Notes: generated from the sequence alone by a model not told the origin. A stretch of 64,000 nt of DNA from an uncultured delta proteobacterium (GCA_903892415.1 CAITIQ010000660.1:1-64000), one strand, 5' to 3'; numbered from the stretch's first letter, positions 8,060 to 16,621 are shown. A program made the numbers and translations.

Positions 8060-10190
8060 CTGCCTCTTCACGGGTGCGCAGCAGCATCTCGCTGAGGGTC
8101 TCGGTCGAGGCCTCACTCACGACGCGCACGTCGCGAATCTCCGCCGCTAACGAGGATACGAGGACGGCGACCAACGGGTGTTTGCGCACCTTTTCATCGA
8201 GTTCACTCGAGCGCGCCACGCTTGCGCGATTAGCCAATAGCGCCAACGTCGGCGCCCTCTCGTCTCGCGCGCCCTCCACCAGCTCGAACTTCGCGTCGGG
8301 GCCGTGAAGATCGATCAGTGCGGCCTCCACCGTCTTGCGGGTGTCCGCGTCGAAAAGCAGGTTGCCTTCGAAGGACTGCGGATCAACGTGCACCGCGAGG
8401 CGCGTCGCATCGAAGGCGAACAGCGCTACTCGTTCCAGCAAGCTTGATAGTCGCGAGTTCCGTTGTCGCAATTGATCGACGAAGCGCGCGTATTCGAGCA
8501 ACTCCGGAGCGTTGGGATCCAGGATTGGCGGTGGGCCGGATGGCACCGCTGGGCGTGGGGCGGGCGCCGGGTGTGAGGCGGGGGGTTTGGAGCGAGGAGG
8601 CTCAGCGCGTGAGCTGGGTGGAGGCCCATCGAAGTCCTCACTCTCGACCTGGCCGTTGGCTTTGGCGAGCACGCTGGCCGGAATGGTGAACACCGCCGGC
8701 TGCGTCCCCATCGGCGTTCCAAAGGCAGCGGCTTCGCTCGCGAAGCTAGGTCGGGCAGGCGCTGGCCCGGCCTCGGGTGCGCGTGGCGGTGGAGCTTGGA
8801 ACGTTGGCTGCGGTGGAGCTTGGAAGGCGGGTTGCGGTGGAGCTTGGAAGGCGGGTTGCGGTGGCGCTTGGAACGTTGGTGCAGCAGGCTCGAAGCGCGC
8901 GGGCGCGCTGACCGTCTGCTCGTAACTTGGGCCTTGAAAGAAGTCGTCCCCTGGCTCGGGATCGCCCGAGGAGGGCGCAGGTTTGCCGCGCGGTCGCGCT
9001 CGTTCTTCACGGCGCGCACCACCGCCGGAACGCGCTGCTTCGAGTCGCCCTTCAAGCTCTCCGAGCCGCCGCAACAGATCGTCGATCGCGAGCAAGGGCG
9101 GCCTGCGGGCGACGCGCACGAGCGCCATTTCGAGCGAGGCGCGCGGCAACGGTGACTCCAAGATCTCCTCGGTGGCTTTGGCGAATACCAAATGAAGCCG
9201 CGATAGATCATCGGCGGAAGGCGCCTCACCAGCGATGGTTTTGAGCTCAGCCACCTCTGCTTCGGGTAGAGCCAAGAGCCCGCGTGAGGTCGGTGCGACT
9301 CGCGCAACCACCAGGTCGCGCAGCAAGCCGAGGATGTCTCGCGAGAGGTGCGCAACGTCATGACCAGAGTCTGTCAGCTCGTGAACGATCTCGAGGCAGC
9401 GAGCAGCGTCTCCGCTCACGAGCGCGCGCACTAGGCCCATCAAAGCCGCCGTTTCTGCCACCCCGAGCGCTCGCGCTACAGCGGCGGTGGTGATCGCGTC
9501 CCCACCCGACCAGGCGATGACCTGATCGAGCAGGCTCATGCCGTCACGCATGCTGCCCGCCGACTCGCGCGCCAGGATCTGCAGCGCGCCCTCCTCGGCA
9601 GTCAGACCTTCTTGCTGCAGAACGTAGCTCAGCCGCTGCTGAATGGTCGCGACGTCGATCAACTTGAAGTCATAACGCTGGCAGCGCGAAAGGATGGTGA
9701 CCGGGACCTTGTTGACCTCGGTGGTCGCGAAGATGAACTTCACGTGGGCGGGCGGCTCCTCCAGCGTTTTGAGGAAGGCGTTCCAAGCGTTGTTGGAGAG
9801 CATGTGGACCTCGTCCACGATGAACACCTTGAAGCGGTCCCGGGTCGGCCTATAGGCGAGGGTCTCCTGCAGTTCGCGGATATCATCCACGCCGGTGCGG
9901 CTTGCCGCATCGATCTCCTGGACGTCCAAATCGGTGCCTTGGGCGATCTCCAGGCACTGCGGGCAGGTCAAGCAGGGCGTCACCGTCGGGCCCGTTGCGC
10001 AGTTGAGCGCCTTGGCCAGGATGCGCGCGCTGGTGGTCTTGCCCACGCCGCGGACGCCGGTGAACAAGAAGGCGTGGGCCACGCGCCCCAGCTGGATGGC
10101 ATTTCCCAGCGTTTTGGCGACATGCTCCTGACCCACAAGGTCGGCGAACGTCATCGGTCGCCATTTTCGAGCAAGCACCACGTAGCTCAT
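8019..10190 (-). CDS. dnaX: DNA polymerase III subunits gamma and tau
   Basis: The start chosen gives MSYVVLARKWRP, the invariant DnaX N-terminus; a frame 5 codons longer lacks support. The clamp-loader AAA+ ATPase domain has Walker A GVRGVGKTT (Lys51), a zinc-binding Cys set (64, 73, 76, 79) and a DEVHML Walker B. It loads the sliding clamp at the replication fork. A Pro/Ala-rich linker after residue about 370 contains four FQAPP-type repeats. The C-terminal approximately 150 residues should be the tau-specific polymerase-binding region. I looked for an A/T-rich slippery heptamer for gamma production and did not see one. Usually dnaX is co-directional with ybaB-recR; here it is divergent from them. 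Confidence 0.97.
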   Translation of the reverse strand: MSYVVLARKWRPMTFADLVGQEHVAKTLGNAIQLGRVAHAFLFTGVRGVGKTTSARILAKALNCATGPTVTPCLTCPQCLEIAQGTDLDVQEIDAASRTGVDDIRELQETLAYRPTRDRFKVFIVDEVHMLSNNAWNAFLKTLEEPPAHVKFIFATTEVNKVPVTILSRCQRYDFKLIDVATIQQRLSYVLQQEGLTAEEGALQILARESAGSMRDGMSLLDQVIAWSGGDAITTAAVARALGVAETAALMGLVRALVSGDAARCLEIVHELTDSGHDVAHLSRDILGLLRDLVVARVAPTSRGLLALPEAEVAELKTIAGEAPSADDLSRLHLVFAKATEEILESPLPRASLEMALVRVARRPPLLAIDDLLRRLGELEGRLEAARSGGGARREERARPRGKPAPSSGDPEPGDDFFQGPSYEQTVSAPARFEPAAPTFQAPPQPAFQAPPQPAFQAPPQPTFQAPPPRAPEAGPAPARPSFASEAAAFGTPMGTQPAVFTIPASVLAKANGQVESEDFDGPPPSSRAEPPRSKPPASHPAPAPRPAVPSGPPPILDPNAPELLEYARFVDQLRQRNSRLSSLLERVALFAFDATRLAVHVDPQSFEGNLLFDADTRKTVEAALIDLHGPDAKFELVEGARDERAPTLALLANRASVARSSELDEKVRKHPLVAVLVSSLAAEIRDVRVVSEASTETLSEMLLRTREEAAKASGADGDAAAP
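8786..8881. repeat. Four tandem 24-bp repeats in the dnaX linker
   Basis: Four consecutive 24-bp units begin at 8786, 8810, 8834 and 8858, each starting GCGGTGGAGCTTGGAA or a close variant. On the minus strand they encode four FQAPPQPx octapeptides in the disordered tau linker. The second and third units are identical in the bases I compared, pointing to recent slippage. Confidence 0.9.
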
Positions 10191-10252
10191 GCCAGGGCTG
10201 TACACGAAGCGCGGTCGCCGGGCCAGTCGGCCGCGCGCTCCCCGCTGGGGAA

Positions 10253-10417
10253 AATGACTCGTGCCAAGTCAACCGGTCAATCGGGCCTTCGGCCGTCCTT
10301 CTCCCAGAGGGCCCGAGTCATTCACTTCGTGCCTTCGGCACTCCGTAGACCTCCGTGGACTCCGTCCACTTCGTGGACTCTGTCCACTCCGGTTCTGTTT
10401 GCTGCATCCGCCTTCGG
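10253..10417. repeat. Dispersed 70-bp palindromic-end element, copy 1, with an internal 72-bp insertion in its flank
   Basis: The core is 10253-10322. It begins AATGACTC and ends with the reverse complement GAGTCATT, and contains CCAAGTCAA, CGGTCAATCGGGCC and a GGCC-TTC-GGCC hairpin. A copy of the same length lies inverted at 23767-23836. Beyond the core, the shared flank (TGCTGCATCCGCCTTCGG, to 10417) is displaced here by 72 bp of short palindromic units (10323-10394). The element fills most of the approximately 296-bp gap between divergent dnaX and ybaB. No transposase is nearby; it resembles a REP/MITE-type element. Confidence 0.8.
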
Positions 10418-10486
10418 TTGAAATTCGCCCGGGGCGGACGTTTCAAGGTTGCCGCCAGCTCAGCTTTTCGGCAGTTTCGCCCGACC

Positions 10487-10801
10487 ATGCAGTTTCGCGG
10501 CGGAATGAATGAGCTGATGCGCCAAGCCTCGCGCATGCAGCGTAAAATTGACGAGCGCAAAGCTCAGCTCAAAGACGAAGAAGTGAGCGCCTCCGCTGCC
10601 AGCGACAAGGTCAAGGTTGTCGTCACTTGCGAAGGCAAATTGCGGGCGATCACGATCGACCCCGACTTCCTGAAAGAGGACGTCGAGCTGGCGATGGATT
10701 CAGTTGTTGCTGCTGCAAACGCGGCTCTGGAGGAAGCGGATAAGAAGGTCGAAGGCGAACTGAACAAGATCACCGGCGGCCTCAAGATCCCGGGGATGTA
10801 A
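10487..10801 (+). CDS. ybaB: YbaB/EbfC family nucleoid-associated protein
   Basis: I set the start at the ATG for MQFRGGMNELMRQ, giving 104 residues, the usual family length; the longer open frame upstream runs through the dispersed repeat element and is not coding. The sequence shows the helical MQRKIDERKAQL segment, the beta strands of VKVVVTCEGKLRAITID and the C-terminal helix, ending NKITGGLKIPGM. YbaB forms dimers that bind DNA and is nearly always next to recR, as here (41 bp apart). Both genes probably form one transcript with ridA. Family identity is secure; its exact cellular role is still loosely defined in bacteria generally. Confidence 0.93.
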   Translation: MQFRGGMNELMRQASRMQRKIDERKAQLKDEEVSASAASDKVKVVVTCEGKLRAITIDPDFLKEDVELAMDSVVAAANAALEEADKKVEGELNKITGGLKIPGM

Positions 10802-10842
10802 AGCGCTCTCGCGCTTTCTCCCTCCTACAGACTCGCTGAGCG

Positions 10843-11460
10843 ATGTTTCCCGACCGTTTGTTGCGCGTTGTGCAGTTGCTTTCGAAGCTCCCCGGTGTCG
10901 GTGAGAAAACGGCGCAACGGTACGCGCTTGCGCTGATATCGGGAGATGAGGCGGTGCCGCGAGATCTCGGTCGCGCGCTGAGTGAGCTGCGCGAGTTCGT
11001 CCGGCCTTGCGAGCAATGTGGTCACCTGGCGGAGAAAGGTTTCGGCGACGAGGTCCTGTGCACGATCTGTCGCGACTCCAAGCGAGATGATTCGATCTTG
11101 TGCGTTGTCGCCCGCATTCAGGACCTGCTCGCTGTTGAACGGAGCGGTGCGATGCGCGGTCGCTATCACGTGCTCGGCAAGCTGCTTTCTCCGCTCGACG
11201 GCGTGAACCGCGAGGCCGTGGGGGTGGATCGTCTGGTGGAACGTGTGCGCGCGAGTGAAGGGCGCATCCGTGAGGTGCTCGTAGCTACGCCACCGTCGGT
11301 CGACGGTGAGGCCACAGCACTGCTGGTGTCGCGCGAGCTCGCCGCCACCGGCGCAAACGTAACGCGGATCGCGAGCGGAGTTCCCCATGGTGGGGACCTC
11401 GAGTTCGCCGATCCAATCACGCTTGGGCGTGCCGTCGAACATCGTCGGAGGTTCGCTTGA
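10843..11460 (+). CDS. recR: Recombination mediator protein RecR
   Basis: This 205-residue protein acts with RecO/RecF in loading RecA onto gapped DNA. It has the expected order: an N-terminal helix-hairpin-helix (LLSKLPGVGEKTAQRYALAL, about 8-27), a four-Cys zinc finger (CEQC ... CTIC), and a Toprim domain (CVVARIQDLLAVERSGAMRGRYHVLGG-like, with LATPPSVDGEATALL-type strand). Length and motifs match canonical RecR. It follows ybaB by 41 bp and is followed by ridA after 22 bp, consistent with a ybaB-recR-ridA transcript. Confidence 0.96.
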   Translation: MFPDRLLRVVQLLSKLPGVGEKTAQRYALALISGDEAVPRDLGRALSELREFVRPCEQCGHLAEKGFGDEVLCTICRDSKRDDSILCVVARIQDLLAVERSGAMRGRYHVLGKLLSPLDGVNREAVGVDRLVERVRASEGRIREVLVATPPSVDGEATALLVSRELAATGANVTRIASGVPHGGDLEFADPITLGRAVEHRRRFA

Positions 11461-11482
11461 ACAGGCGGAAGGAAGAGGCTGT

Positions 11483-11887
11483 ATGAGTAGGACGGTCATC
11501 GCAACCGATGGCGCACCGAAGGCCATCGGGCCTTATTCGCAGGCGGTACGTGCCTCGGGTTGGGTCTTTACCAGTGGCCAGATCGGCCTCGACCCTGTCT
11601 CGGGCCAGATGGTGAGCGGCGGTACTGCCGCGGAAACCCACCAGGTCCTCAAAAATCTACGCGCTGTGCTCGAAGCCTCGGGTGCAACGCTCGACGATGT
11701 CGTGAAGACGACGATCTTTCTCGCAGACATGGACGACTTCTCGGTCGTCAACGAGATCTACGCAGAGACCTTCCGGTCCGCATGGCCAGCGCGTTCCACC
11801 GTTCAGGCGGCGCGGCTTCCGCGGGGCGCTCGCGTCGAGATCGAAGCAATTGCCCACGTTGTTACATCCACTGGAGATTCGCGATGA
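11483..11887 (+). CDS. ridA: RidA family reactive intermediate (enamine/imine) deaminase
   Basis: The 134-residue frame starts at an ATG preceded by GGAAGAGG. It carries GAPKAIGPYSQAV near the N-terminus and PARSTVQAARLPRGARVEIEAIA at the C-terminus, including the Arg that in RidA binds the substrate carboxylate. RidA enzymes hydrolyse reactive enamine/imine intermediates released by PLP enzymes such as threonine dehydratase and act as cytosolic trimers. The stop overlaps the start of the next gene (ATGA at 11884-11887), so the two are likely co-translated. Confidence 0.94.
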   Translation: MSRTVIATDGAPKAIGPYSQAVRASGWVFTSGQIGLDPVSGQMVSGGTAAETHQVLKNLRAVLEASGATLDDVVKTTIFLADMDDFSVVNEIYAETFRSAWPARSTVQAARLPRGARVEIEAIAHVVTSTGDSR

Positions 11888-13749
11888 GCGACGATCAAAA
11901 AGAAAATCCGGAAAAGCCCCGCGTACGCAAGATTGTACGCTCTGCCTCAAGCGCCGAAAGGCCCACGTTCGAGGCCGCCGTCGAGGGTGCAGCTCCTGCT
12001 GCTCCTGCCCCCGGCGCTGAAGGAGAAGCCTCCTCGCAGCGCAAGTGGGACGTTCGCGCGGACCGCAAGCCGGGGGATGCGCCCCGTCCGCCGCCGCGTC
12101 AGCGCCGCCCTCCGCGAGGTCCTCGTCCGGGCGGAGCCCCGGGCGGTGAGGCCGCTGCTGCTGGCGGTGAGCCGGGTGCAGCTGGGGCTGGTGACGCAGG
12201 CGCGCGCCGTCCCTTCGGTGGTCGTCCGCGTCGTCCGGTGTTGGACGACGGACTGCCGCGTCGTCCCGGAGTGAGCGGCGGTCGAGCGATGCCCGAGTAT
12301 CGTCGCGGTCCGCTCGATCGCTCGAGCGCCGAGTTCGTCGACAAATGGTTGAACCTCCCGCCGCGCAAGCCCGATGAGCCGCGTCCCGAGCGCAAACCGC
12401 GCGAGCGTCGCGAGCGCCGTGAAGGTCCGGATCAGAGCAAGCCGGGCATCGCTCAGGCGAGGCCGGCTCAGCCCGCTCGTCGTCCGGAGCCGCCTCCGCC
12501 CGCAAAGCTCCCCACGTTGCACGAGACCATCATGGTTGGCTTGCCTCGCGTCTCGCTCGAAGAGCAACGTGAGCGCGCTGCCAAGCCGAAGACGGCGAAG
12601 GAGGCCCTCGCGGCCAAGACCGCCGCGGCTCCGGCCAAGCCGAAGGCCGCCGAGCCCGCCAAGGGCGAGGTGGTGGTGGATACCGGCGCAATCGGTGTCA
12701 GCCAAGCCGGTGCTGTTGCAGCACTCAAGGCTGCAGGCGCAGCTGGCGAGGCACTGGTTGATGCGTGGATGAAGGCACAAAATCTCGGAGCCATCGTCGA
12801 GACCGGCACCTCCGAAGACATCACTGGCAACGCCCGCAAGGCGGCTCGTCGCGCGCTCAGCGTGCTTCGCTCCAAGGGGGCGACCCTGCCCGAGCGTCTG
12901 AAGCCCGCAACCAGCGTGCTGGTTGAAGAGGAGATCATCGAAGCCACGTTCACGCCTCCCGATGGTCGCGGCACTGTCTCGGTGACCATCGCCAAACGGC
13001 GCGGCGGCGAGCGCGCTCACATCGCGGAGGTCATCCTGCGTGAAGGAACCGGCGTCGTGAACGCCGTCTCCGGGTGGATGAGCCGCTCGCAAATCAAAGA
13101 AGCACACCAGCGCATCGCCGATGCCACCGGCGTCGCTCCGGCCACCGTTCCGGTGGAGTGGGTGCGTCACTTGGTTGAGGTCGCTCTCAAGGACAACGCC
13201 AAGAGCGGTCAGCTCGTGCCGATCGGTCTCGAGCGTTGCAAAGAGCTGCTCTCTCGTGACTCGAGCGAAGAGCCCAAACACCCGCTCGCCGATCTCGAGG
13301 CCGCTCTCGAGGGCGACGCCGCCGCTCCTGCGTCGCTTCACGGCGAGCCGGAGTTCCGCGGTTGGGTCCCCGACCCGCGCGCCATCGACGAGGTGATCCG
13401 CGCGGTGGGACAGCGTCTCAACCCGGCTGACGCCGAGGACGCCAAGAAGGTGGACGAGGTCGTTCGTGACGAGGTCAAGCTCGCGACGGATCGCTACTTC
13501 ACCCCCGAACAACGCGCCATTCTTGCGCGCCGCATGCGCGACGTGGCCATCACCGTTCGCGGTCGCGCCGGAGACGACAAGGCGCGCGAGGTATTGCGGG
13601 CCGCCAAGGCGATTGAAGGCGCCGGGCTCATCACCTCACCGCCGAGCGACCTCGAGTTCCTGCGCACCTTCGTGCAAAAGGGAATAGCGATGGCTGCCCA
13701 GCAGCAGGGTGGTCAGCTGCGAGTTCCGGTGCCGAACAAGCCGGCCTGA
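11884..13749 (+). CDS. Basic Ala/Pro/Arg-rich protein of unknown function
   Basis: The ATG at 11884 overlaps the ridA stop; upstream in-frame sequence belongs to ridA read in another frame. The product is 621 residues. Residues 1 to about 250 are Pro/Arg/Gly/Ala-rich, strongly basic and probably disordered. Residues about 260-621 contain helical, more conserved-looking segments (for example EALVDAWMKAQNLGAIVETG and TDRYFTPEQRAILARRMRDVA). There is no signal peptide or membrane helix, so it is probably cytoplasmic; the basic tail suggests nucleic-acid binding, as an inference. I do not recognise a named domain. A terminator hairpin lies 46 bp after the stop, closing the ybaB-recR-ridA transcript. 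Confidence 0.75.
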   Translation: MSDDQKENPEKPRVRKIVRSASSAERPTFEAAVEGAAPAAPAPGAEGEASSQRKWDVRADRKPGDAPRPPPRQRRPPRGPRPGGAPGGEAAAAGGEPGAAGAGDAGARRPFGGRPRRPVLDDGLPRRPGVSGGRAMPEYRRGPLDRSSAEFVDKWLNLPPRKPDEPRPERKPRERRERREGPDQSKPGIAQARPAQPARRPEPPPPAKLPTLHETIMVGLPRVSLEEQRERAAKPKTAKEALAAKTAAAPAKPKAAEPAKGEVVVDTGAIGVSQAGAVAALKAAGAAGEALVDAWMKAQNLGAIVETGTSEDITGNARKAARRALSVLRSKGATLPERLKPATSVLVEEEIIEATFTPPDGRGTVSVTIAKRRGGERAHIAEVILREGTGVVNAVSGWMSRSQIKEAHQRIADATGVAPATVPVEWVRHLVEVALKDNAKSGQLVPIGLERCKELLSRDSSEEPKHPLADLEAALEGDAAAPASLHGEPEFRGWVPDPRAIDEVIRAVGQRLNPADAEDAKKVDEVVRDEVKLATDRYFTPEQRAILARRMRDVAITVRGRAGDDKAREVLRAAKAIEGAGLITSPPSDLEFLRTFVQKGIAMAAQQQGGQLRVPVPNKPA

Positions 13750-13794
13750 GATAGGCGGTTAGCGTCCACGCAGGGCGCAGCGCTGTAACCATGG

Positions 13795-13831
13795 TGACCT
13801 CGGGGCGCAAGCTCCGAGGTCATCGTCTTTT
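13795..13831 (+). terminator. Rho-independent terminator ending the ybaB-recR-ridA transcript
   Basis: TGACCTCGG (13795-13803) pairs perfectly with CCGAGGTCA (13814-13822) across a 10-nt loop and is followed by TCGTCTTTT. Confidence 0.8.
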
Positions 13832-13882
13832 GGGCGGTCCGACGCACAGCGCAGTTTTGAGAGACTCCGAGTTGACGCTGCG

Positions 13883-14743
13883 GTGAAGCTCCTCGTTCAT
13901 TGGGCTACCGTGGTTGCTACTGGTACCCCGTCGACGGTCGCGCTGTTGTTTCTCAGCGGAGCGTGCCTTGCCTGCGGTGCGCGCTCGGAGCTCGAGCTCG
14001 CTGAGCGCAACAACGGCGGAGCCACCAGCACGCTTGGCGGTCAGGCGCCGGGCGGCGGCGGTCAGACTTCAGGAGGCGGTGGGCAAACCCAAGGCGGCCA
14101 GTCTCAAGGGGGGCAAGCCCAAGGAGGTAGCAACGTCGGCGGTGGTGCAACCACCAGCGGTTGCGCCGACGGAGTTCGCGAGGGCTTCGTCGACATCGCC
14201 TCCTTTCCGAATATCGCGGGCTGCTCTGGTGGCTTCGCGATCCCCGGCGTGCTGACCGCGATCGCCCCCTCGTGCGACCGCCAGGCTGGCGATGACTCTG
14301 CGAATCCCAATGGCGCAGGCTGTAACGCAGAAGACCTGTGCGCCGAGGGCTTCACCGTGTGCAAGACGGCGGGCTCCGTGAAGAGTTGCGGCGGCAACTG
14401 CGAAGGCGTTACCGCGGAGCCAGGGCTCTTCTTCGTTACTCGTCAGAGCGGTACGGGTTGCGGCGTATGTGCAACAGGCACGAGTGTGGAGCAGCCCTGT
14501 CTGCAATGCAGTTGCGCTGGCGGTTGCTTGCAGACGGAAGTAACAGCCAACGACATCTTTGGTTGTGGAACGGTCGGCCTACCCACCGAAGGCTGCGACG
14601 CGATCACTCGCTTCTCCGACGATGGCTGTGGCGCGCTCGGGGCGCCCTGGATTTGCAACGGAGGTAGCTGCGCTGAGGCACTTAACGTAGTCAAGTCGGG
14701 GCCCGATGGCGGTGGCGTACTGTGCTGTCGCGAAGGCTGTTGA
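13883..14743 (+). CDS. Cysteine-rich lipoprotein with Gly/Gln-rich linker
   Basis: The start is a GTG giving MKLLVHWATVV, a hydrophobic stretch and an LSGAC / CLAC lipobox near residues 28-32, then CGARSELE, a motif I associate with myxobacterial lipoproteins. A GGQ/GGG-rich linker (about 45-95) leads to a 190-residue domain with about 25 cysteines, often in CxxC and CxC arrangements (for example CVQCSC-like and CSCAGGC). It should be anchored to the envelope and heavily disulfide-bonded. No enzyme motif is seen. It lies between a terminator and a TerB-like gene and has no obvious operon partner. Confidence 0.7.
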   Translation: MKLLVHWATVVATGTPSTVALLFLSGACLACGARSELELAERNNGGATSTLGGQAPGGGGQTSGGGGQTQGGQSQGGQAQGGSNVGGGATTSGCADGVREGFVDIASFPNIAGCSGGFAIPGVLTAIAPSCDRQAGDDSANPNGAGCNAEDLCAEGFTVCKTAGSVKSCGGNCEGVTAEPGLFFVTRQSGTGCGVCATGTSVEQPCLQCSCAGGCLQTEVTANDIFGCGTVGLPTEGCDAITRFSDDGCGALGAPWICNGGSCAEALNVVKSGPDGGGVLCCREGC

Positions 14744-14812
14744 GCGTCTCGTCATTGCTTCGAACGTTGATGCCGCCGTCATTCCTCAATGGGTTCTCGA
14801 TCGGAGTCGGTT

Positions 14813-15184
14813 ATGCTCGCTCGCGTGGAACTCGAGGAGCGTCACAAGATCGCTGGTCTGATCGAGAACGTCATCGCCGCAGATGGTGTCGTCACCAACG
14901 AAGAGCGAGAGTTTTTGCGCCGGGTGCTCGAGCGGCTCGGGGTGGCCAGTGTGGATCGGGAGCCGGTCTCGATCGATCCGGGCCGCGCAACCTCAACCTT
15001 GCGGGCGTTGCCTTCGGATACGCAGGCGCGGGTGATGGCGCTCTTGGTTGAAGGCGCCGTGGTGGATGGCGTCGTGCAGCCTGAGGAGCATGCGCTGCTC
15101 TTAGCGTCGGCTGCGACGCTAGGCATTGAGGCGACTGCGCTCGAGGAGCGTATTGCTCGCCGGCTCCGCGCCACGAACGCGTAG
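14813..15184 (+). CDS. TerB-like (tellurite-resistance TerB domain) protein
   Basis: I prefer the ATG at 14813, six nt after GGAG, over one at 14789, giving 123 residues. The protein has the paired acidic helical motifs of TerB-like domains: IAADGVVTNEEREFLRRVL near the N-terminus and VVDGVVQPEEHALL in the second half, roughly two-fold symmetric. TerB-like domains bind metal ions and are found fused to or beside membrane and stress proteins. There is no signal peptide, so it is probably cytoplasmic. No tellurite-resistance cluster surrounds it, so a stand-alone regulatory or scaffold role is more likely than tellurite resistance. Confidence 0.75.
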   Translation: MLARVELEERHKIAGLIENVIAADGVVTNEEREFLRRVLERLGVASVDREPVSIDPGRATSTLRALPSDTQARVMALLVEGAVVDGVVQPEEHALLLASAATLGIEATALEERIARRLRATNA

Positions 15185-15354
15185 ATCGCTCTGGCGCCCA
15201 AAGCGCGGAACGCCGCCTCGCGGCGCAAGCTGTGCCAAGCTGAACTTTCGATCGGGTGACGGCTCTTCCGTTCGCCGAGAGCGCGAATCATGCTGCTCTC
15301 TGCCACCGCGCTTCGCGGCATAGGCTTGGCCCGCCAGTTGCTCTTTAGTCAGCC

Positions 15355-16614
15355 ATGCAGCTTCCTTCTTCAAGCATTCGTTCACGTGTTCGGCGGCTTG
15401 CAGCTCTTGGCGCGCTGGCTTCGGCCATCTTTCCGCAAGAGGCGCGGGCGCAAGAGTTTGTTGGCTCGGCCGGCACCTATGTCTCTTTCGTCTTTGGCGA
15501 GCGGTTTGGCGTGGGCTGGGGCTTCGAGGGAGGCTTCAGCTACCTGCTCGAGGGCGGAAGCTCGTGCGATAACGGTGGACGTGGTGGACTTGGCTTCACC
15601 ACCCAGCTTGGCGCCATTGACGTGGATACCTTCCGGGCCGTTGCCGCGGTTCACGGTGGGGCCAACGTAGCGGACACCATGGACTCACCGGTCGTCGATG
15701 GTGAGGCGGGAGTCGCGATGCACGTCAACGAAGAGATTGGCGTGGGCATCCATACCGCGCTCAACGTCGATATACCGTTTACGCCGATAAGTGCTTGGAC
15801 CAACTTTATCCGCGCTGAGTGGCTGCTTGATGAGTACTCGGTCGGTGGCGGCGTCGTGTTGCCTGGTCGTTATGGCATGAGCCAGCAGACCTGCGTCATT
15901 GGCCGCCCATTGCGCGCGGCCGGGCAGCTCGTCGCCCCTGGATTGGCGTGCGTGGCAGAGCGGTTTGCGCCGTCCCCAACCGACGTGGATGACGCGGTGG
16001 CGCGAGCGTGGGCCGAAGACGCGCAGGCGGAGGCTGCTTCCGTCCCGGCCTTTCTACTGCTCGCGCAGGAGCTCTTGCTGCTCGGCGCTCCGATGTCGCT
16101 GGTGGATGCGGCGCTCGACGCGGCAGAGGACGAGATTCGGCATGCGCAAAGCTGCGCCGCTATTGCCTCCCAACTTTGTGGCGCGCTGGTGGTACCTCGC
16201 ATCCCGGTTACCCCTCGTCGAAAGCCGCTCGGGCGTGCGGACAGTTTGATTCGCCTGGCGGTCGAAAGCTGGCTCGATGGGTGCCTCAATGAAGGGGGAG
16301 CCAGCGCACGTGCAGCCGAAGCGGCGTACAGCGCCGAAAAGCCATCCATGCGCAACGTCCTCTCTGGGGTCGCAACGGATGAAGCACGTCACGCCAAACT
16401 CGGCTGGGAGGTTCTGCAGTTTGCAATGCAAGCTGGTGGAGCGCCGGTACGAGAAGCAGTCGCCGAGTATCGTGAGGAGCCGATCGTTTTTAGCCGCACG
16501 TTGGAGGCAGAAGCAGCGCGCTTTGGCCAGCTCTCCCAGTCCAAGATTCAGGCGGTCAATACAGTAGTAGCAGAGGCCGCGCGGCAAGAGCTCGAGAGCC
16601 TGCTCTCGGCTTAG
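15355..16614 (+). CDS. Secreted fusion of a beta-rich (outer-membrane-like) domain and a ferritin-like di-iron domain
   Basis: The 419-residue product has a signal peptide (SRVRRLAALGALASAIF, cleavage likely after ARA at 32). Residues about 34-200 form alternating amphipathic strands (YVSFVFGERFGVGWGFEGGF) like an outer-membrane or porin-type barrel. Residues about 215-419 are all-helical and match a ferritin-like family frequent in myxobacteria: AEAASVPAF for the first Glu, DEIRHA for ExxH, CLNEGG for the third Glu, and DEARHAKLGW for the second ExxH. The di-iron ligand set therefore looks complete, although the His usually following the first Glu is Ala. It would place a di-iron site outside the cytoplasm. 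Function is unknown. It ends 7 bp from a convergent gene. Confidence 0.7.
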   Translation: MQLPSSSIRSRVRRLAALGALASAIFPQEARAQEFVGSAGTYVSFVFGERFGVGWGFEGGFSYLLEGGSSCDNGGRGGLGFTTQLGAIDVDTFRAVAAVHGGANVADTMDSPVVDGEAGVAMHVNEEIGVGIHTALNVDIPFTPISAWTNFIRAEWLLDEYSVGGGVVLPGRYGMSQQTCVIGRPLRAAGQLVAPGLACVAERFAPSPTDVDDAVARAWAEDAQAEAASVPAFLLLAQELLLLGAPMSLVDAALDAAEDEIRHAQSCAAIASQLCGALVVPRIPVTPRRKPLGRADSLIRLAVESWLDGCLNEGGASARAAEAAYSAEKPSMRNVLSGVATDEARHAKLGWEVLQFAMQAGGAPVREAVAEYREEPIVFSRTLEAEAARFGQLSQSKIQAVNTVVAEAARQELESLLSA

Positions 16615-16621
16615 CTCCTTA

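Noticed and set aside
8019..10190. Programmed frameshift signal in dnaX
   Set aside because: No A-AAA-AAG-type slippery heptamer was found in the coding strand.
10191..10486. Possible SRP RNA gene next to dnaX
   Set aside because: The gap lacks the conserved GGAA-tetraloop and AGCAGC helix; most of it is the dispersed element.
11947..13512. 521-codon open frame antisense to the basic Ala/Pro-rich gene
   Set aside because: It is a GC-rich shadow frame; composition is Leu/Arg/Thr-rich without domain features, and the sense frame is translationally coupled to ridA.
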